A DNA stretch of 37,801 bases from Spirochaetales bacterium (GCA_003246765.1 QKDA01000128.1:1-37801); one strand, 5' to 3'. Positions 24,260 through 32,626 are shown, counted from the stretch's first letter. Numbers and translations are program-made. The notes: generated by a model not told the origin, from the sequence alone.

Positions 24260-24949
24260 ATGGAAGCCTTCAGAGTCATCGAAATAAAGAAAAGCGTCTA
24301 CGAAAGCAACGACGCAAAGGCGGCGGAACTGCGGCGGGACATGGAGAAGCGGGGGGTTTTCCTCCTTAATCTCATGTCCTCCCCGGGCTCGGGGAAAACC
24401 ACCACCCTGGTAAGGACCCTCGAGGCCCTCTCGGGCCGGTACGGGATAGGCATCCTCGAGGCGGACCTCGATTCCGACGTGGACGCCCGGACGGTCTCCC
24501 GGGCGGGGGCCCGGACCATCCAGGTACATACCGGGGGGATGTGCCACCTGGACGCCCAGATGACCCGGGAAGGCCTCGAGGCCATGGGGCTCGAGGGGCT
24601 CGACCTGGCGGTAATCGAAAACGTGGGGAACCTCATCTGCACCGCCGAGTTCGACACGGGAGCGGCATTGAACGCCATGATCTTAAGCGTGCCCGAGGGG
24701 GACGACAAACCCCTGAAGTACCCGACCATGTTCAAGGCCGTGGACGTGGTACTGGTCAACAAGATCGACACCCTCCCGGTCTTCGACTTCAACCTCGCAT
24801 CGTTCACCGAGCGGGTCCTCGCCCTCAATCCCGGGGCCCGCATTCTGCCGATATCGGCCAAGACCGGCGAGGGAATCGCCGAATGGGCTGCCCTTTTGGG
24901 CGCCGAAATAGACTCGTGGCGGGCGAAGAATGCCCGAAAGGAAGACTGA
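24260..24949 (+). CDS. hypB: hydrogenase nickel-incorporation GTPase HypB
   Basis: A 229-residue GTPase that, with HypA, delivers nickel to [NiFe]-hydrogenase. P-loop SSPGSGKTT (about 40-48), metal site TGGMCHLDAQM with Cys95 and His96, third ligand Cys127 in NVGNLICTAEFDTG, and base-recognition NKID (about 167-170). It lacks the N-terminal His-rich nickel-storage stretch that some HypBs have. GGAG lies 7 bases before ATG 24260. It follows the permease gene by 23 bases and the oxidoreductase gene starts 4 bases after its stop. HypA/HypB can also serve other nickel enzymes such as urease. Confidence 0.93.
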   Translation: MEAFRVIEIKKSVYESNDAKAAELRRDMEKRGVFLLNLMSSPGSGKTTTLVRTLEALSGRYGIGILEADLDSDVDARTVSRAGARTIQVHTGGMCHLDAQMTREGLEAMGLEGLDLAVIENVGNLICTAEFDTGAALNAMILSVPEGDDKPLKYPTMFKAVDVVLVNKIDTLPVFDFNLASFTERVLALNPGARILPISAKTGEGIAEWAALLGAEIDSWRAKNARKED

Positions 24950-24953
24950 CGCC

Positions 24954-27608
24954 ATGGCAAGGGAAAAGATACTGGATCTGGCAAACAAGATATCGAGGCA
25001 AAAACGGGGCACCAAATCGGAGATTCGCGCCGAGGACCCGGAATACATGATCCTGGAGCCCATCGTCAGCGACGAGATGGCGGAGGTAGCCCTCTGCCTG
25101 GGCCTGAGGGAGCCGAAGAGCGCCGGGGAAATCGCCCCCCTCTGCGGCAAAACCCCGGAAGAAACGGGCAAGCTCCTTTGGGACCTCGCGGTGGCGGGGG
25201 TTTGCTTCGTCAACAAAAAGGACGGGGTGGACAAATTCTGGCACGACCTGTGGATTCCCGGCCACATGGAAATGATCGTGAACAACAAGGAAAACGTGAA
25301 GAAATACCCCCAGCTCGCGGAGGCTTTTGAGGCCTACGGGCGGGTTCGGGGCCCGAAAACCGCGGGGCTTTTCCCCGTGGGCATGGGTCTCATGCGGGTT
25401 ATTCCCATCGAAAAGGCCATACAGGGCGAGACCCGGAGGGCCTCCTACGAGGAGGTTTCCGGTTACCTCAACGAGAACACCCTCTTTTCCGTGTCCGACT
25501 GCTCCTGCCGCACCGCCCGGGAGTCCATGGGCGAGGGCTGCGGCCACCTCAAGGAGGACATGTGCATCCAGATGGGGCATGCCGCGGAATACTACATCCG
25601 GACGGGCCGGGGAAGGGAGATTACCCGGGAGGAGGCCTTCGCGATTATCCGGAGGGCGGAGGAAAACGGGCTCATGCACCAGATTCCGAACACCGACGGG
25701 CCCGGCAAGACCCACGCCATCTGCAACTGCTGCGGCTGTTCCTGCCTTTCCATGCGCACCGCGGGCATGTTTTACAACAACGACATGGTCCGCTCCAACT
25801 ACGTGTCCAAGGTTGACCGGGACGCCTGCGTCGCCTGCGGCGAGTGCGTGGAGGTGTGCCCGGTGAACGCCCTTACCCTGGGACGGAAGGTATGCGCCCC
25901 GGAAGCCCCAAAGAAAAAGCGGCGGGAGACCCCCCGGGACACGGTGTGGACAGCGGACAAGTGGAACCCCGACTACCGCATCAACCGGAAGGTCGTGGAC
26001 GAGGGAGGCTCGAGCCCCTGCAAGGCGGGCTGCCCCGCCCACATCGCGGTCCAGGGCTACGTCAAGAAGGCCGCCCAGGGAAAGTGGCGGGAGGCCCTGG
26101 AGCTCATCAAGCGGGAAAACCCCTTCCCGGCGGTATGCGGCCGCATCTGCCCCCGAAAGTGCGAGGCGGCGTGCACCCGCAACGAAATCGACGACCCCGT
26201 GGCGGTGGACGACATCAAGCGCTTCATCGCCCAGAAAGACCTCGAAGCGGAGCACCGCTTCGTGCCCGAAAGGCGCCACGAGTACCCCAACCGGGTGGCC
26301 GTGGTCGGATCGGGCCCCGCGGGGCTCTCCTGCGCCTACTACCTCGCCGTTGAGGGCTACAGGGTCACGGTGTTCGAGAAAAACCGGGAAAGCGGGGGCA
26401 TGCTCACCCTGGGCATTCCCTCCTTCCGGCTGGAAAAAGACGTGGTCCGGGCGGAAATCGAAATACTGCGGGAACTGGGAGTCGCCTTCGAGTTCGGCGT
26501 GGAGGTGGGCCGCGACAGGACCCTCGAGTCGCTGCGTCGGGAAGGCTACGAGGCCTTCTTCCTCGCCCCGGGAGCCCAGGGCGGCCGCAGGCTCGGCATC
26601 GAGGGGGAGGACGCGGCGGGGGTAATCTCGGGGGTCGACTTCCTCAAGGGGGTCAATCTCGGGACCGGCGCCGCCCTTTCGGGGAGGGCCGTGGTCATAG
26701 GCGGCGGCAACGTCGCCATCGACGTCGCCAGGACCGCTTCCCGCGCGGGGGCCTCGGAGGTTTCCATGTTCTGCCTGGAAAGCCGGAAGGAAATGCCCGC
26801 CCTGCCGGAAGAAATAGAGGAAGCCCTGGAAGAGGGAATCCGCATCGAAAACTCCTGGGGCCCGGCCCGGATCGTGACCGAGGGAGGAAAGGTTACGGGG
26901 GTTGAATTCCGCCGCTGCCTCTCGGTATTCGACGAAAACCGCCGGTTCGCCCCGAAGTTCGACGATGCCGAGGGAATCCTGGTTCCGGCGGATTCGGTGC
27001 TGGTCTCGGTGGGACAGACCATTGAGTGGGGAGGCCTCCTTGAGGGCAGCGCCGCGAAGCTGAACCCCAACGGGACCGTCAAGGCGGACCCGGTTACCCT
27101 GCAAACCGGGGAACCCGACGTATTCGCCGGGGGAGACGCCTTGAGCGGGCCCAAGTTCGCCATCGACGCCATAGCCCTGGGCAAGGAGGGGGCCGTCTCG
27201 ATCCACCGGTTCGTGCAGAAGGGCCAAAGCCTCACCCTGGGAAGAATCAAACGGGACTACAAGCCCTTCGATACCTCATCCCTCGACCTCGAGAGCTACG
27301 ACCGGCTCCCCCGGCAGCGCCCGGAAAGGAAGCATGACGCCCTTACCGAAAGCCAGGTCAGGGAGGAAACCGAACGCTGCCTCGGCTGCGGCGCCACCAC
27401 CGTGGACGAATACCTCTGCGTGGGCTGCGGCGCCTGCACCACCCGGTGCAAGTTCGACGCCATCTCCCTGGTACGGAAGTACGACGCCGCGAGCGTGGAG
27501 CTCAAGGAACTCAAACCCGCGGTGGCGAAGAACGCCCTGAAGCGAATGGTTAAAATCGCCGTGAAAAAGGCCGCGGAGCCCGTGACCTCGCTTTTTGACC
27601 GGGAGTAG
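24954..27608 (+). CDS. fused Fe-S protein and GltD-like NAD(P)H oxidoreductase
   Basis: An 884-residue cytoplasmic flavoprotein. Residues about 1-135 include a winged-helix-like stretch. Next are Cys-rich clusters (CSCR 183-186, Cys196, Cys204, CNCCGCSC 257-264) and a 4Fe-4S ferredoxin motif (CVACGECVEVCP 292-303). Residues 356-407 match the Fe-S entry domain of the glutamate-synthase small subunit (GltD). FAD- and NADPH-type Rossmann motifs follow (VAVVGSGPAG about 448, VVIGGGNVAID about 580), then a C-terminal pair of clusters (CLGCG 809-813, CVGCGACTTRC 822-832). It probably shuttles electrons between NAD(P)H and ferredoxin-like partners; the substrate is unknown. ATG 24954 is preferred to ATG 24930, which overlaps hypB. 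It lies between hypB and hypA. Confidence 0.8.
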   Translation: MAREKILDLANKISRQKRGTKSEIRAEDPEYMILEPIVSDEMAEVALCLGLREPKSAGEIAPLCGKTPEETGKLLWDLAVAGVCFVNKKDGVDKFWHDLWIPGHMEMIVNNKENVKKYPQLAEAFEAYGRVRGPKTAGLFPVGMGLMRVIPIEKAIQGETRRASYEEVSGYLNENTLFSVSDCSCRTARESMGEGCGHLKEDMCIQMGHAAEYYIRTGRGREITREEAFAIIRRAEENGLMHQIPNTDGPGKTHAICNCCGCSCLSMRTAGMFYNNDMVRSNYVSKVDRDACVACGECVEVCPVNALTLGRKVCAPEAPKKKRRETPRDTVWTADKWNPDYRINRKVVDEGGSSPCKAGCPAHIAVQGYVKKAAQGKWREALELIKRENPFPAVCGRICPRKCEAACTRNEIDDPVAVDDIKRFIAQKDLEAEHRFVPERRHEYPNRVAVVGSGPAGLSCAYYLAVEGYRVTVFEKNRESGGMLTLGIPSFRLEKDVVRAEIEILRELGVAFEFGVEVGRDRTLESLRREGYEAFFLAPGAQGGRRLGIEGEDAAGVISGVDFLKGVNLGTGAALSGRAVVIGGGNVAIDVARTASRAGASEVSMFCLESRKEMPALPEEIEEALEEGIRIENSWGPARIVTEGGKVTGVEFRRCLSVFDENRRFAPKFDDAEGILVPADSVLVSVGQTIEWGGLLEGSAAKLNPNGTVKADPVTLQTGEPDVFAGGDALSGPKFAIDAIALGKEGAVSIHRFVQKGQSLTLGRIKRDYKPFDTSSLDLESYDRLPRQRPERKHDALTESQVREETERCLGCGATTVDEYLCVGCGACTTRCKFDAISLVRKYDAASVELKELKPAVAKNALKRMVKIAVKKAAEPVTSLFDRE

Positions 27609-27613
27609 GGGCC

Positions 27614-27955
27614 GTGCACGAACTGGGAGTCGTCATGGAGGTGGTCAAGGCGGTGGAGGAATTCGCCGCCGAGAACGGCCTTACGGAGATCGAAAGCCTT
27701 ACCCTGGAGATAGGGGAACTCTCCTCCATGGTGCCCCGTTACGTGGAAGCCTGCTTTCCCGCGGCGGCGGAGGGAACCCTCCTGGAGGGCTCCCGTCTCA
27801 TTATCGAAACCGTGAGGGGCAACGGACGCTGCCGGGGCTGCGGGAAGATCTTCCACGTCCTTTCCAACGAGGGGAGATGCCCCTTTTGCGGGGAGGAACG
27901 CCCGGAAGCCCTGGGGGGCCTTGAGTTCAACATCAAGGCGATCGAGGCCCGGTAA
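27614..27955 (+). CDS. hypA: hydrogenase nickel-incorporation protein HypA
   Basis: A 113-residue metallochaperone. The start is GTG 27614, which gives the N-terminal MHE essential for nickel binding (Met, His2, Glu3). The C-terminal half has the zinc site CRGC (about 73-76) and CPFC (about 90-93). GGGAG lies in the last codons of the oxidoreductase gene, whose stop is only 5 bases upstream, so the two are co-translated. It acts with HypB. No hydrogenase structural gene follows in this window. Confidence 0.93.
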   Translation: MHELGVVMEVVKAVEEFAAENGLTEIESLTLEIGELSSMVPRYVEACFPAAAEGTLLEGSRLIIETVRGNGRCRGCGKIFHVLSNEGRCPFCGEERPEALGGLEFNIKAIEAR

Positions 27956-28062
27956 GACCGGAGGTACCGCTGCCGCCGGGCAGGCCCGCCGGCCGGGTTT
28001 CCGGCCCGCCAGGGAGCCGCCGTCCAGGAGCCCCTTGGGCTGCGGGCCCCTGGCGCCGAGCC

Positions 28063-28905
28063 CTAGTCCGCCTGAAGGACCGCCCGCACGAAACGGTGAT
28101 CCGAGGGAAGGCGGTCCCGCTCCGCCCGGTTGGAGGGCTCCCCGTAGGAGATGACCGAGGCTTCCAGCACCTCGATGTCGTGGGTGCAGAAGATATAGTC
28201 CAGCTGGGAGCCCCTGCCGCCGTTGCCGAAATACCAGTGGGTATGACGTTCCGCCTGGGGAATTCCCGCGGCGGCAAGGACGTCCGACAGGGGGAGCTCC
28301 AGAAGGGGTTCGAACTCGAACTGGTGCATGCCCCGGATGAGGATGCCGTTGAAGTCCCCCATCACCAGGGCTTTTCGGCGGGGAATCATGGAAGCCAGGC
28401 GCTTAACCTCTTCCACCCGGAACTCGATTCCCCGGTCTTCCCCCCGCTGGCTCTTCAGGTGCACCGCGAAAACCTGGAGGTTACCCCCCTCGCTGCCCAG
28501 GTCGAGCCTCAGGAGGTTCCGGGAAAACTCCCCCTCCACGTTGACCGCCCGGGCGCCGGGAAACCGGCCCTTCTTGAGGAGGGCCCCCACGTAGATGCCC
28601 CGGCGGGAATTTTCTTCATAAAGAAAGCAGTCGTACCGGTTGGCGAGATACAGGCCGTTGAAGTTGTCCAGGGTCTCGAGTCCCCCGATCTCGCAGAGGG
28701 TCACGAGGTCGAAGTCATGCTCCAGGATCGTGCGGGCGATGGCCGCGATCTTGGGCCGCTCCTTGTTCGGATTCCAGATGGAAAGGTTCATGTCGTGGTA
28801 TTCCCGGTCGCTCAAGGCCTCAAGCTCCGAGCGGTCCAGTTCCCGGTCCAGGAGAAGGGAGAAATTCTCCGCGTTGAAGGTGGCTGCGTGAAGGGGGGCG
28901 CTCAC
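28063..28905 (-). CDS. endonuclease/exonuclease/phosphatase-family protein
   Basis: A 280-residue metal-dependent phosphodiesterase of the EEP superfamily. Active-site motifs appear in order: ATFNAENF near the start (Asn, Glu), TLCEIGGLE, FAVHLKSQRG, VMGDFNGIL, QLDYIF and PSDHRFV at the end. Substrate (DNA, phospholipid or another phosphate ester) cannot be told. The start is GTG 28903-28905, with GGGAG upstream, overlapping the acetyltransferase stop as GTGA. An in-frame ATG four codons earlier lacks a ribosome-binding site. No signal peptide, so cytoplasmic. Confidence 0.83.
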   Translation of the reverse strand: MSAPLHAATFNAENFSLLLDRELDRSELEALSDREYHDMNLSIWNPNKERPKIAAIARTILEHDFDLVTLCEIGGLETLDNFNGLYLANRYDCFLYEENSRRGIYVGALLKKGRFPGARAVNVEGEFSRNLLRLDLGSEGGNLQVFAVHLKSQRGEDRGIEFRVEEVKRLASMIPRRKALVMGDFNGILIRGMHQFEFEPLLELPLSDVLAAAGIPQAERHTHWYFGNGGRGSQLDYIFCTHDIEVLEASVISYGEPSNRAERDRLPSDHRFVRAVLQAD

Positions 28906-29477
28906 CGCTTCTCCCATTCGGAGGAAAGGATTCCGTAGGCCCAGGCGTCGTGCCAGATCGGGGCGCCCGCGCCGTCCCGGCGGAAAAAGGCCCGCTCCCG
29001 GAAATGACCCTCCCGGCGCATGCCGAGCCGCTCCAAAACCCGCCAGGAAGCGGCGTTCCTGGGGTCGCACATGGCCTCGATCCGGTGGGCCCCCAGGGCC
29101 CCGAAGGCGTGGCCGATCAGGGAGCGGGCAGCCTCGGTGCAGTACCCCCTGCCCTGGTAGGCGGGGTTGAAAATGTAGCCGAGCTCCCAGGTATCAAAGT
29201 GCAGAGGTTCCCGCCGGTGAAAGTAAAGATGACCCGCCATCTCCCCGGAATGCAGGCATACGGCGAAAAAATCCTGCCCACCGGCGCGTTCCGCCGCCAT
29301 GCGGTCCGCCTCCTCCCGGGTTACGGGGGAGCCCGGCTCGAAGAGGTAGGTTTCGGGAAGGGAAAGGTAGGCGAAAAGGGATTCCCCGTCGGAGGGAAGG
29401 AACCGTCTCACCGCGAGGCGCTCCGTCGCGAGGGGCCTCGACAGTAAGCCGCTCATGGTGCGTGCTGCGTCATTCAT
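28902..29477 (-). CDS. GNAT-family N-acetyltransferase (RimJ/RimL type)
   Basis: A 191-residue acetyltransferase that transfers acetyl groups from acetyl-CoA, perhaps to a protein N-terminus or an antibiotic. Typical features are TERLAVRRF at the start, LGYIFNPAYQGRGYCTEAAR (the acetyl-CoA binding QGRG motif, about 128-147), and MCDPRNAASWRVLERLGMRREG. ATG 29475-29477 has AGGGG four bases upstream. The gene is directly coupled to the EEP-family gene downstream through a GTGA overlap. Confidence 0.85.
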   Translation of the reverse strand: MNDAARTMSGLLSRPLATERLAVRRFLPSDGESLFAYLSLPETYLFEPGSPVTREEADRMAAERAGGQDFFAVCLHSGEMAGHLYFHRREPLHFDTWELGYIFNPAYQGRGYCTEAARSLIGHAFGALGAHRIEAMCDPRNAASWRVLERLGMRREGHFRERAFFRRDGAGAPIWHDAWAYGILSSEWEKR

Positions 29478-29515
29478 CCCCTAAGGATACCCTAAAGCGG
29501 TGAGGGGCACAACGG

Positions 29516-29610
29516 AGGGGGAGGCAGAAAGGCGCACGGGGGGAGCGCGTCGTTCTGCGGAGCCCCCGCCCAGGGCCCGACCTCGGCCGGGCCAAGTCCC
29601 TGCAGGGGCG
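29516..29610 (-). repeat. dispersed GC-rich intergenic repeat, copy 2
   Basis: Read on the minus strand it gives CGCCCCTGCAGGGAC, a GGCCCG...CGGGCC hairpin, GCGGGGGCTCCGC and a terminal TTCTGCCTCC, in the same order as copy 3 at 30922-31010. One helix position is a G-T pair in place of copy 3's A-T pair. It lies directly downstream of the flavodoxin stop codon. Confidence 0.7.
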
Positions 29611-29620
29611 CCGCCCGCGG

Positions 29621-30187
29621 TCAGGGCCGCAGCTTCCCGACCGCCGAGGCGGCGATTCCCGCGAGCCGTTCCAGGTCGCCGGGATGCTCCGCCAGGCGGT
29701 ACTCCCCCGTGTCCCCCGTACTCGGCCCGGCGGGAACCTCGCAGTACTGCGCGATATTGAGGTCGAGGCACAGCGCCAGGCCTTTCCCCGCGCGTTTGAC
29801 CAATTCCTTCGCTATACCGGGATTGGGACCGAGGGCCCCGCCGGACACCGACACCCAGCAGTAACGTTTCATTCGCCCCCGGGCCGCCTTAATGGCAGTC
29901 CTCAGGGGGGCGGCAATATGGAACATCCACAGGGGGCCCATGAACACCACGAGATCATAATCCCCGACGTTGTCCGGAAGGGCCTGAAGGGCGGGCTTCC
30001 TGCCGAAGACCATGTCTGCGACGAGGCCGCCCATCTTCCGGGGAACCCTTTCGGCTAGGGAAAAAAGGGTAACCCCGTGTGCGGAGCCCCCCTCCGCGGC
30101 GCCCATGGAACGGAGGCCCTCCGCGATGCGCTCGGCGAGCGCGGCATTGTTCCCGGTCCGGGAATAGTACTCAATCAGGATTTTCAT
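29621..30187 (-). CDS. flavodoxin-like protein
   Basis: A 188-residue flavodoxin-fold protein. The N-terminal YYSRTGNNAALAERI is the FMN-phosphate loop, and FMGPLWMFHIAAPLRTAIK lies after the central strand. It is probably a cytoplasmic electron carrier or FMN-dependent reductase; the partner is unknown. The start ATG 30185-30187 follows AAGGAGC. It is the second gene in an operon behind the TetR regulator (21-base gap), so it is likely the repressor's target. Confidence 0.8.
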   Translation of the reverse strand: MKILIEYYSRTGNNAALAERIAEGLRSMGAAEGGSAHGVTLFSLAERVPRKMGGLVADMVFGRKPALQALPDNVGDYDLVVFMGPLWMFHIAAPLRTAIKAARGRMKRYCWVSVSGGALGPNPGIAKELVKRAGKGLALCLDLNIAQYCEVPAGPSTGDTGEYRLAEHPGDLERLAGIAASAVGKLRP

Positions 30188-30208
30188 AACAGCTCCTTGC
30201 GTAATGCT

Positions 30209-30826
30209 TCATGGACGAAGCCCCCTTAGAATCGCCGCGGCGATGTGTTTCATCAATTCAGGGAAGTGTTCCGCCCCTATCTCTTCCTTATGCAGGTCGA
30301 TAAAGGGAATCGCGCGGAACATAGCCTGAATCGTCGCGTCGTCCAGGTCAGTCCGCATCATCCCCGCGGCCTTCCATTCCCGAATCATTTCCAGCTGACC
30401 CTCATTCATTTCCGCCTGCAGCTGCGCCATTTCATCGCTCCCGGCGAACATGCGCTCGAGCCTGGCGAAGAGGTCCCGGTTATACCACTCCCGGAGAACG
30501 GGGTTGGCAAGCATCTCCCGCGCGTTCCGGCTGACGATTTCCGCGACGAACTCCACGGGATCCGGGGGCAGACCGACAGGAGCCCCCTCAGGGGAGAACT
30601 CGGGAACCAAACCCTCAAAGAGCCGCGCCTTAAGCGCCCGGTTCTCGGCCCTGTAGACATCAAGAAAGGCCGCCTCCTTCGACTCGTAATACCGATAGAA
30701 GGAACCTACCGCGAAACCGGCCCTATGCATGATGTCCGCCACCGAGGTTTGCCGGTATCCGACTGACGAAAACAGGGCATGGGCAGCCTCGAAAACCCTG
30801 CGTTTCTTCTCTTCATCCGTTTCCAT
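30209..30826 (-). CDS. TetR-family regulator
   Basis: A 205-residue repressor-type protein. The helix-turn-helix lies at about residues 24-48 (TSVADIMHRAGFAVGSFYRYYESKE), followed by the usual TetR start of helix 4 (KEAAFLDVYRAE). It is first in an operon with the flavodoxin-like gene and sits directly behind a strong dyad that is presumably its own operator. Ligand unknown. Confidence 0.9.
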   Translation of the reverse strand: METDEEKKRRVFEAAHALFSSVGYRQTSVADIMHRAGFAVGSFYRYYESKEAAFLDVYRAENRALKARLFEGLVPEFSPEGAPVGLPPDPVEFVAEIVSRNAREMLANPVLREWYNRDLFARLERMFAGSDEMAQLQAEMNEGQLEMIREWKAAGMMRTDLDDATIQAMFRAIPFIDLHKEEIGAEHFPELMKHIAAAILRGLRP

Positions 30827-30841
30827 GAGCTCTCTCTTACC

Positions 30842-30898
30842 TGAATGAATACATTACCTATTCATTCATATAATAGCCAAACCCAGGAACTCTGTCAA
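30842..30898 (-). promoter_or_regulatory. promoter and operator of TetR-flavodoxin operon
   Basis: On the minus strand, -35 TTGACA (30893-30898), 17 bases, -10 TATTAT (30870-30875), an almost consensus promoter. Immediately downstream TGAATGAATA (30842-30851) and TATTCATTCA (30859-30868) form a perfect 10-7-10 dyad over the start point, the expected place for TetR autorepression. Confidence 0.82.
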
Positions 30899-30921
30899 GT
30901 TTTTTTCACGACTGCGATTAA

Positions 30922-31010
30922 CGCCCCTGCAGGGACGCGGCCCGACACCGTCGGGCCCTCGGCGGGGGCTCCGCCCGTGGCCCTTTCTCCCCCCTTCCCC
31001 CGTTCTGCCT
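30922..31010 (+). repeat. dispersed GC-rich intergenic repeat, copy 3
   Basis: The fullest copy: CGCCCCTGCAGGGAC, hairpin GGCCCGAC-ACC-GTCGGGCC (30939-30957), hairpin GGCGG-GGGCT-CCGCC (30961-30975), then a CT-rich tail ending CCCCGTTCTGCCT. Copies at 16018-16080 and (inverted) 29516-29610 share order and sequence. It lies directly downstream of the outer-membrane-protein stop at 31016. Confidence 0.75.
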
Positions 31011-31015
31011 CTTCC

Positions 31016-32626
31016 TTAAAATTCGTACTTCGCCGTTATCTGGGCGTAGTTGTTTTGCTCGTAGGGAGCGAACTCGCCCGTGTCGGTGCGGAGGATATAG
31101 CCGCCCGAGGCGATTACCGAGAAGCCGTCCTTGAGGGACACCGTGAGCTTGCTCTGGAGGTAGAGGTCTTCCCGCTCGATGCCCCACACGCAGGCGATTT
31201 CGGGCTTTACCTTGTCGTGGTTCCAGCTGTCCGAGAGGAGCACCACGAGCTTGTTGTTGGTCCACGCCTCGTCGGCGTTCCAGTCCGCGTCGGCGGCGGA
31301 CTCGATGCCGTCGGAGCCGTAGAGCCAGGAGCCGATCTCCTGCACGTTTAGTGTCATGTTGCTCACGGGCACGGGAATGTCGAAGCCCGCGAGCCACTGA
31401 AGGCTGTTGTTGCGCACCGCGGGATCGTCGCCCTTGACGTCGTCGGTGAGGTACCAGGCTATCTCGCCCCGGAGGTTGAGGAAACCTACGGCGGCCGCCG
31501 CGTCGGCGCCGAAGATCTGGAGCCGGTCATAGTCAAGGGAGAGGGCCGTGACGGCGGTCTCCCCGAGGGCGTTTTGCCCGTAGGTAACGGAGGCAGAGGG
31601 GGTCTTGTAATGTCCGTAGTAGTATTCGGCGCCGAGGTCCGCGAGTCCTATCGTGCCGGTGAGGCGAAGACCGTACTGGCCGTACTTGAGGGCCTTCGTG
31701 TCAGGCAGGAGGTCGGCGGCGGAGCCGTAAGCGGCGAGCACGCCCTGGGCGGCTTCCAGGCCCTTGGCGCTGGCGGCGCCGGTGGCGGTTCCGGTGGCTT
31801 GGGCGGCGGCGAGGGCGGCGATCTCGTCGGGGGTGTAGATCCCGGCCGCGGCAAGCTGGGCGGCGGCGGCGTTGTACGTGCTCTGGTAAAGGGCGGCGAA
31901 GGTTTCCTCATAGGCCGCGGCGTAAGCCTCGCCCGAAAGGTAGGTCACGTAGTTCGTGCCCGCTTCCGTGAGCGCGGTTGCCTGGGCCGGCGTCCAGCGG
32001 CCGCTCATGTCGAGGCGGTCGCCCGTCATGGCCGGGGTCCACACGGCCTCGGCCCGGAGACCCGCGGGCCCGTTCCAGGAAAGTCGGGCCATGGGTTCCG
32101 CCAGGCGGCGGTCGATGTAGTCGGGGATTATGAAGTCGGTATAGTCGTTGGCGTTGAAGGGGTCGAGCACGTGGAGCTTGTCGCCCCGGCCCCAGACCAC
32201 CTTCATCTTTCCCGCCTCTAGGACGAAGTCCCCGAGGAAGGCCCGGGCGGTTACCTCTTCCAGGAGGTCGCCGGGGTTGTCCCTCACCGCGTCCTCGTCG
32301 AAGGCGAGCTTTCCCTCGAGCTCGGAGTTGGCTCCCTTCCAGGAGAAGCCGAGCTTGACCGAGGGAGTCGCGGAAACGGCGTTGGTCTCGTCCGCGGGGT
32401 CGGTGCCGAGCCAGGCGCGGGCGTCGACCGTCGCGGCGCCGTGGAATTCCAGGGCTGCCGCGGCTGCGCCCGAGGCGGCCGGATCGGCGGATCCTGAGGC
32501 GAAGACCTCGTCGAAGCTGAAGGACGAGTCGGTATTCGAGTCGGCGGCGTCCTGGGCCGCGAGGGGACCGTAAATGAGCGCGGCGAGGGTCGCCGCGCCC
32601 AGGATTTTCCTGCTGAGCGCGTTCAT
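31016..32626 (-). CDS. putative outer-membrane beta-barrel of MMPL exporter operon
   Basis: A 536-residue exported protein. Signal peptide (cleavage near LAA, residue 24), beta-rich body (AATVDARAWLG, SVKLGFSWKGANSELEGKLAF, FVLEAGKMKVVWGRGDKLHVLDPFN) and a C-terminal aromatic (ITAKYEF) fit an outer-membrane barrel. The GRGD..VLDPFN motif resembles DUF1302-type proteins, which also lie next to RND exporters and LolA-like proteins. An Ala-rich, probably helical stretch (about residues 225-315) interrupts the strands. ATG 32624-32626 follows AGGAGA. It is last in the operon MMPL, LolA-like, this gene. Confidence 0.75.
   Translation of the reverse strand: MNALSRKILGAATLAALIYGPLAAQDAADSNTDSSFSFDEVFASGSADPAASGAAAAALEFHGAATVDARAWLGTDPADETNAVSATPSVKLGFSWKGANSELEGKLAFDEDAVRDNPGDLLEEVTARAFLGDFVLEAGKMKVVWGRGDKLHVLDPFNANDYTDFIIPDYIDRRLAEPMARLSWNGPAGLRAEAVWTPAMTGDRLDMSGRWTPAQATALTEAGTNYVTYLSGEAYAAAYEETFAALYQSTYNAAAAQLAAAGIYTPDEIAALAAAQATGTATGAASAKGLEAAQGVLAAYGSAADLLPDTKALKYGQYGLRLTGTIGLADLGAEYYYGHYKTPSASVTYGQNALGETAVTALSLDYDRLQIFGADAAAAVGFLNLRGEIAWYLTDDVKGDDPAVRNNSLQWLAGFDIPVPVSNMTLNVQEIGSWLYGSDGIESAADADWNADEAWTNNKLVVLLSDSWNHDKVKPEIACVWGIEREDLYLQSKLTVSLKDGFSVIASGGYILRTDTGEFAPYEQNNYAQITAKYEF

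Noticed and set aside
24825-27227. An 800-residue minus-strand open frame opposite the oxidoreductase gene
   Set aside because: Pure shadow of the plus-strand gene, whose Fe-S and Rossmann motifs are unambiguous.
27956-28062. GC-rich gap between hypA and the EEP gene as a fourth copy of the dispersed repeat
   Set aside because: Only short GC-rich strings match; the diagnostic GCGGGGGCTCCGC and TTCTGCCTCC blocks are missing.
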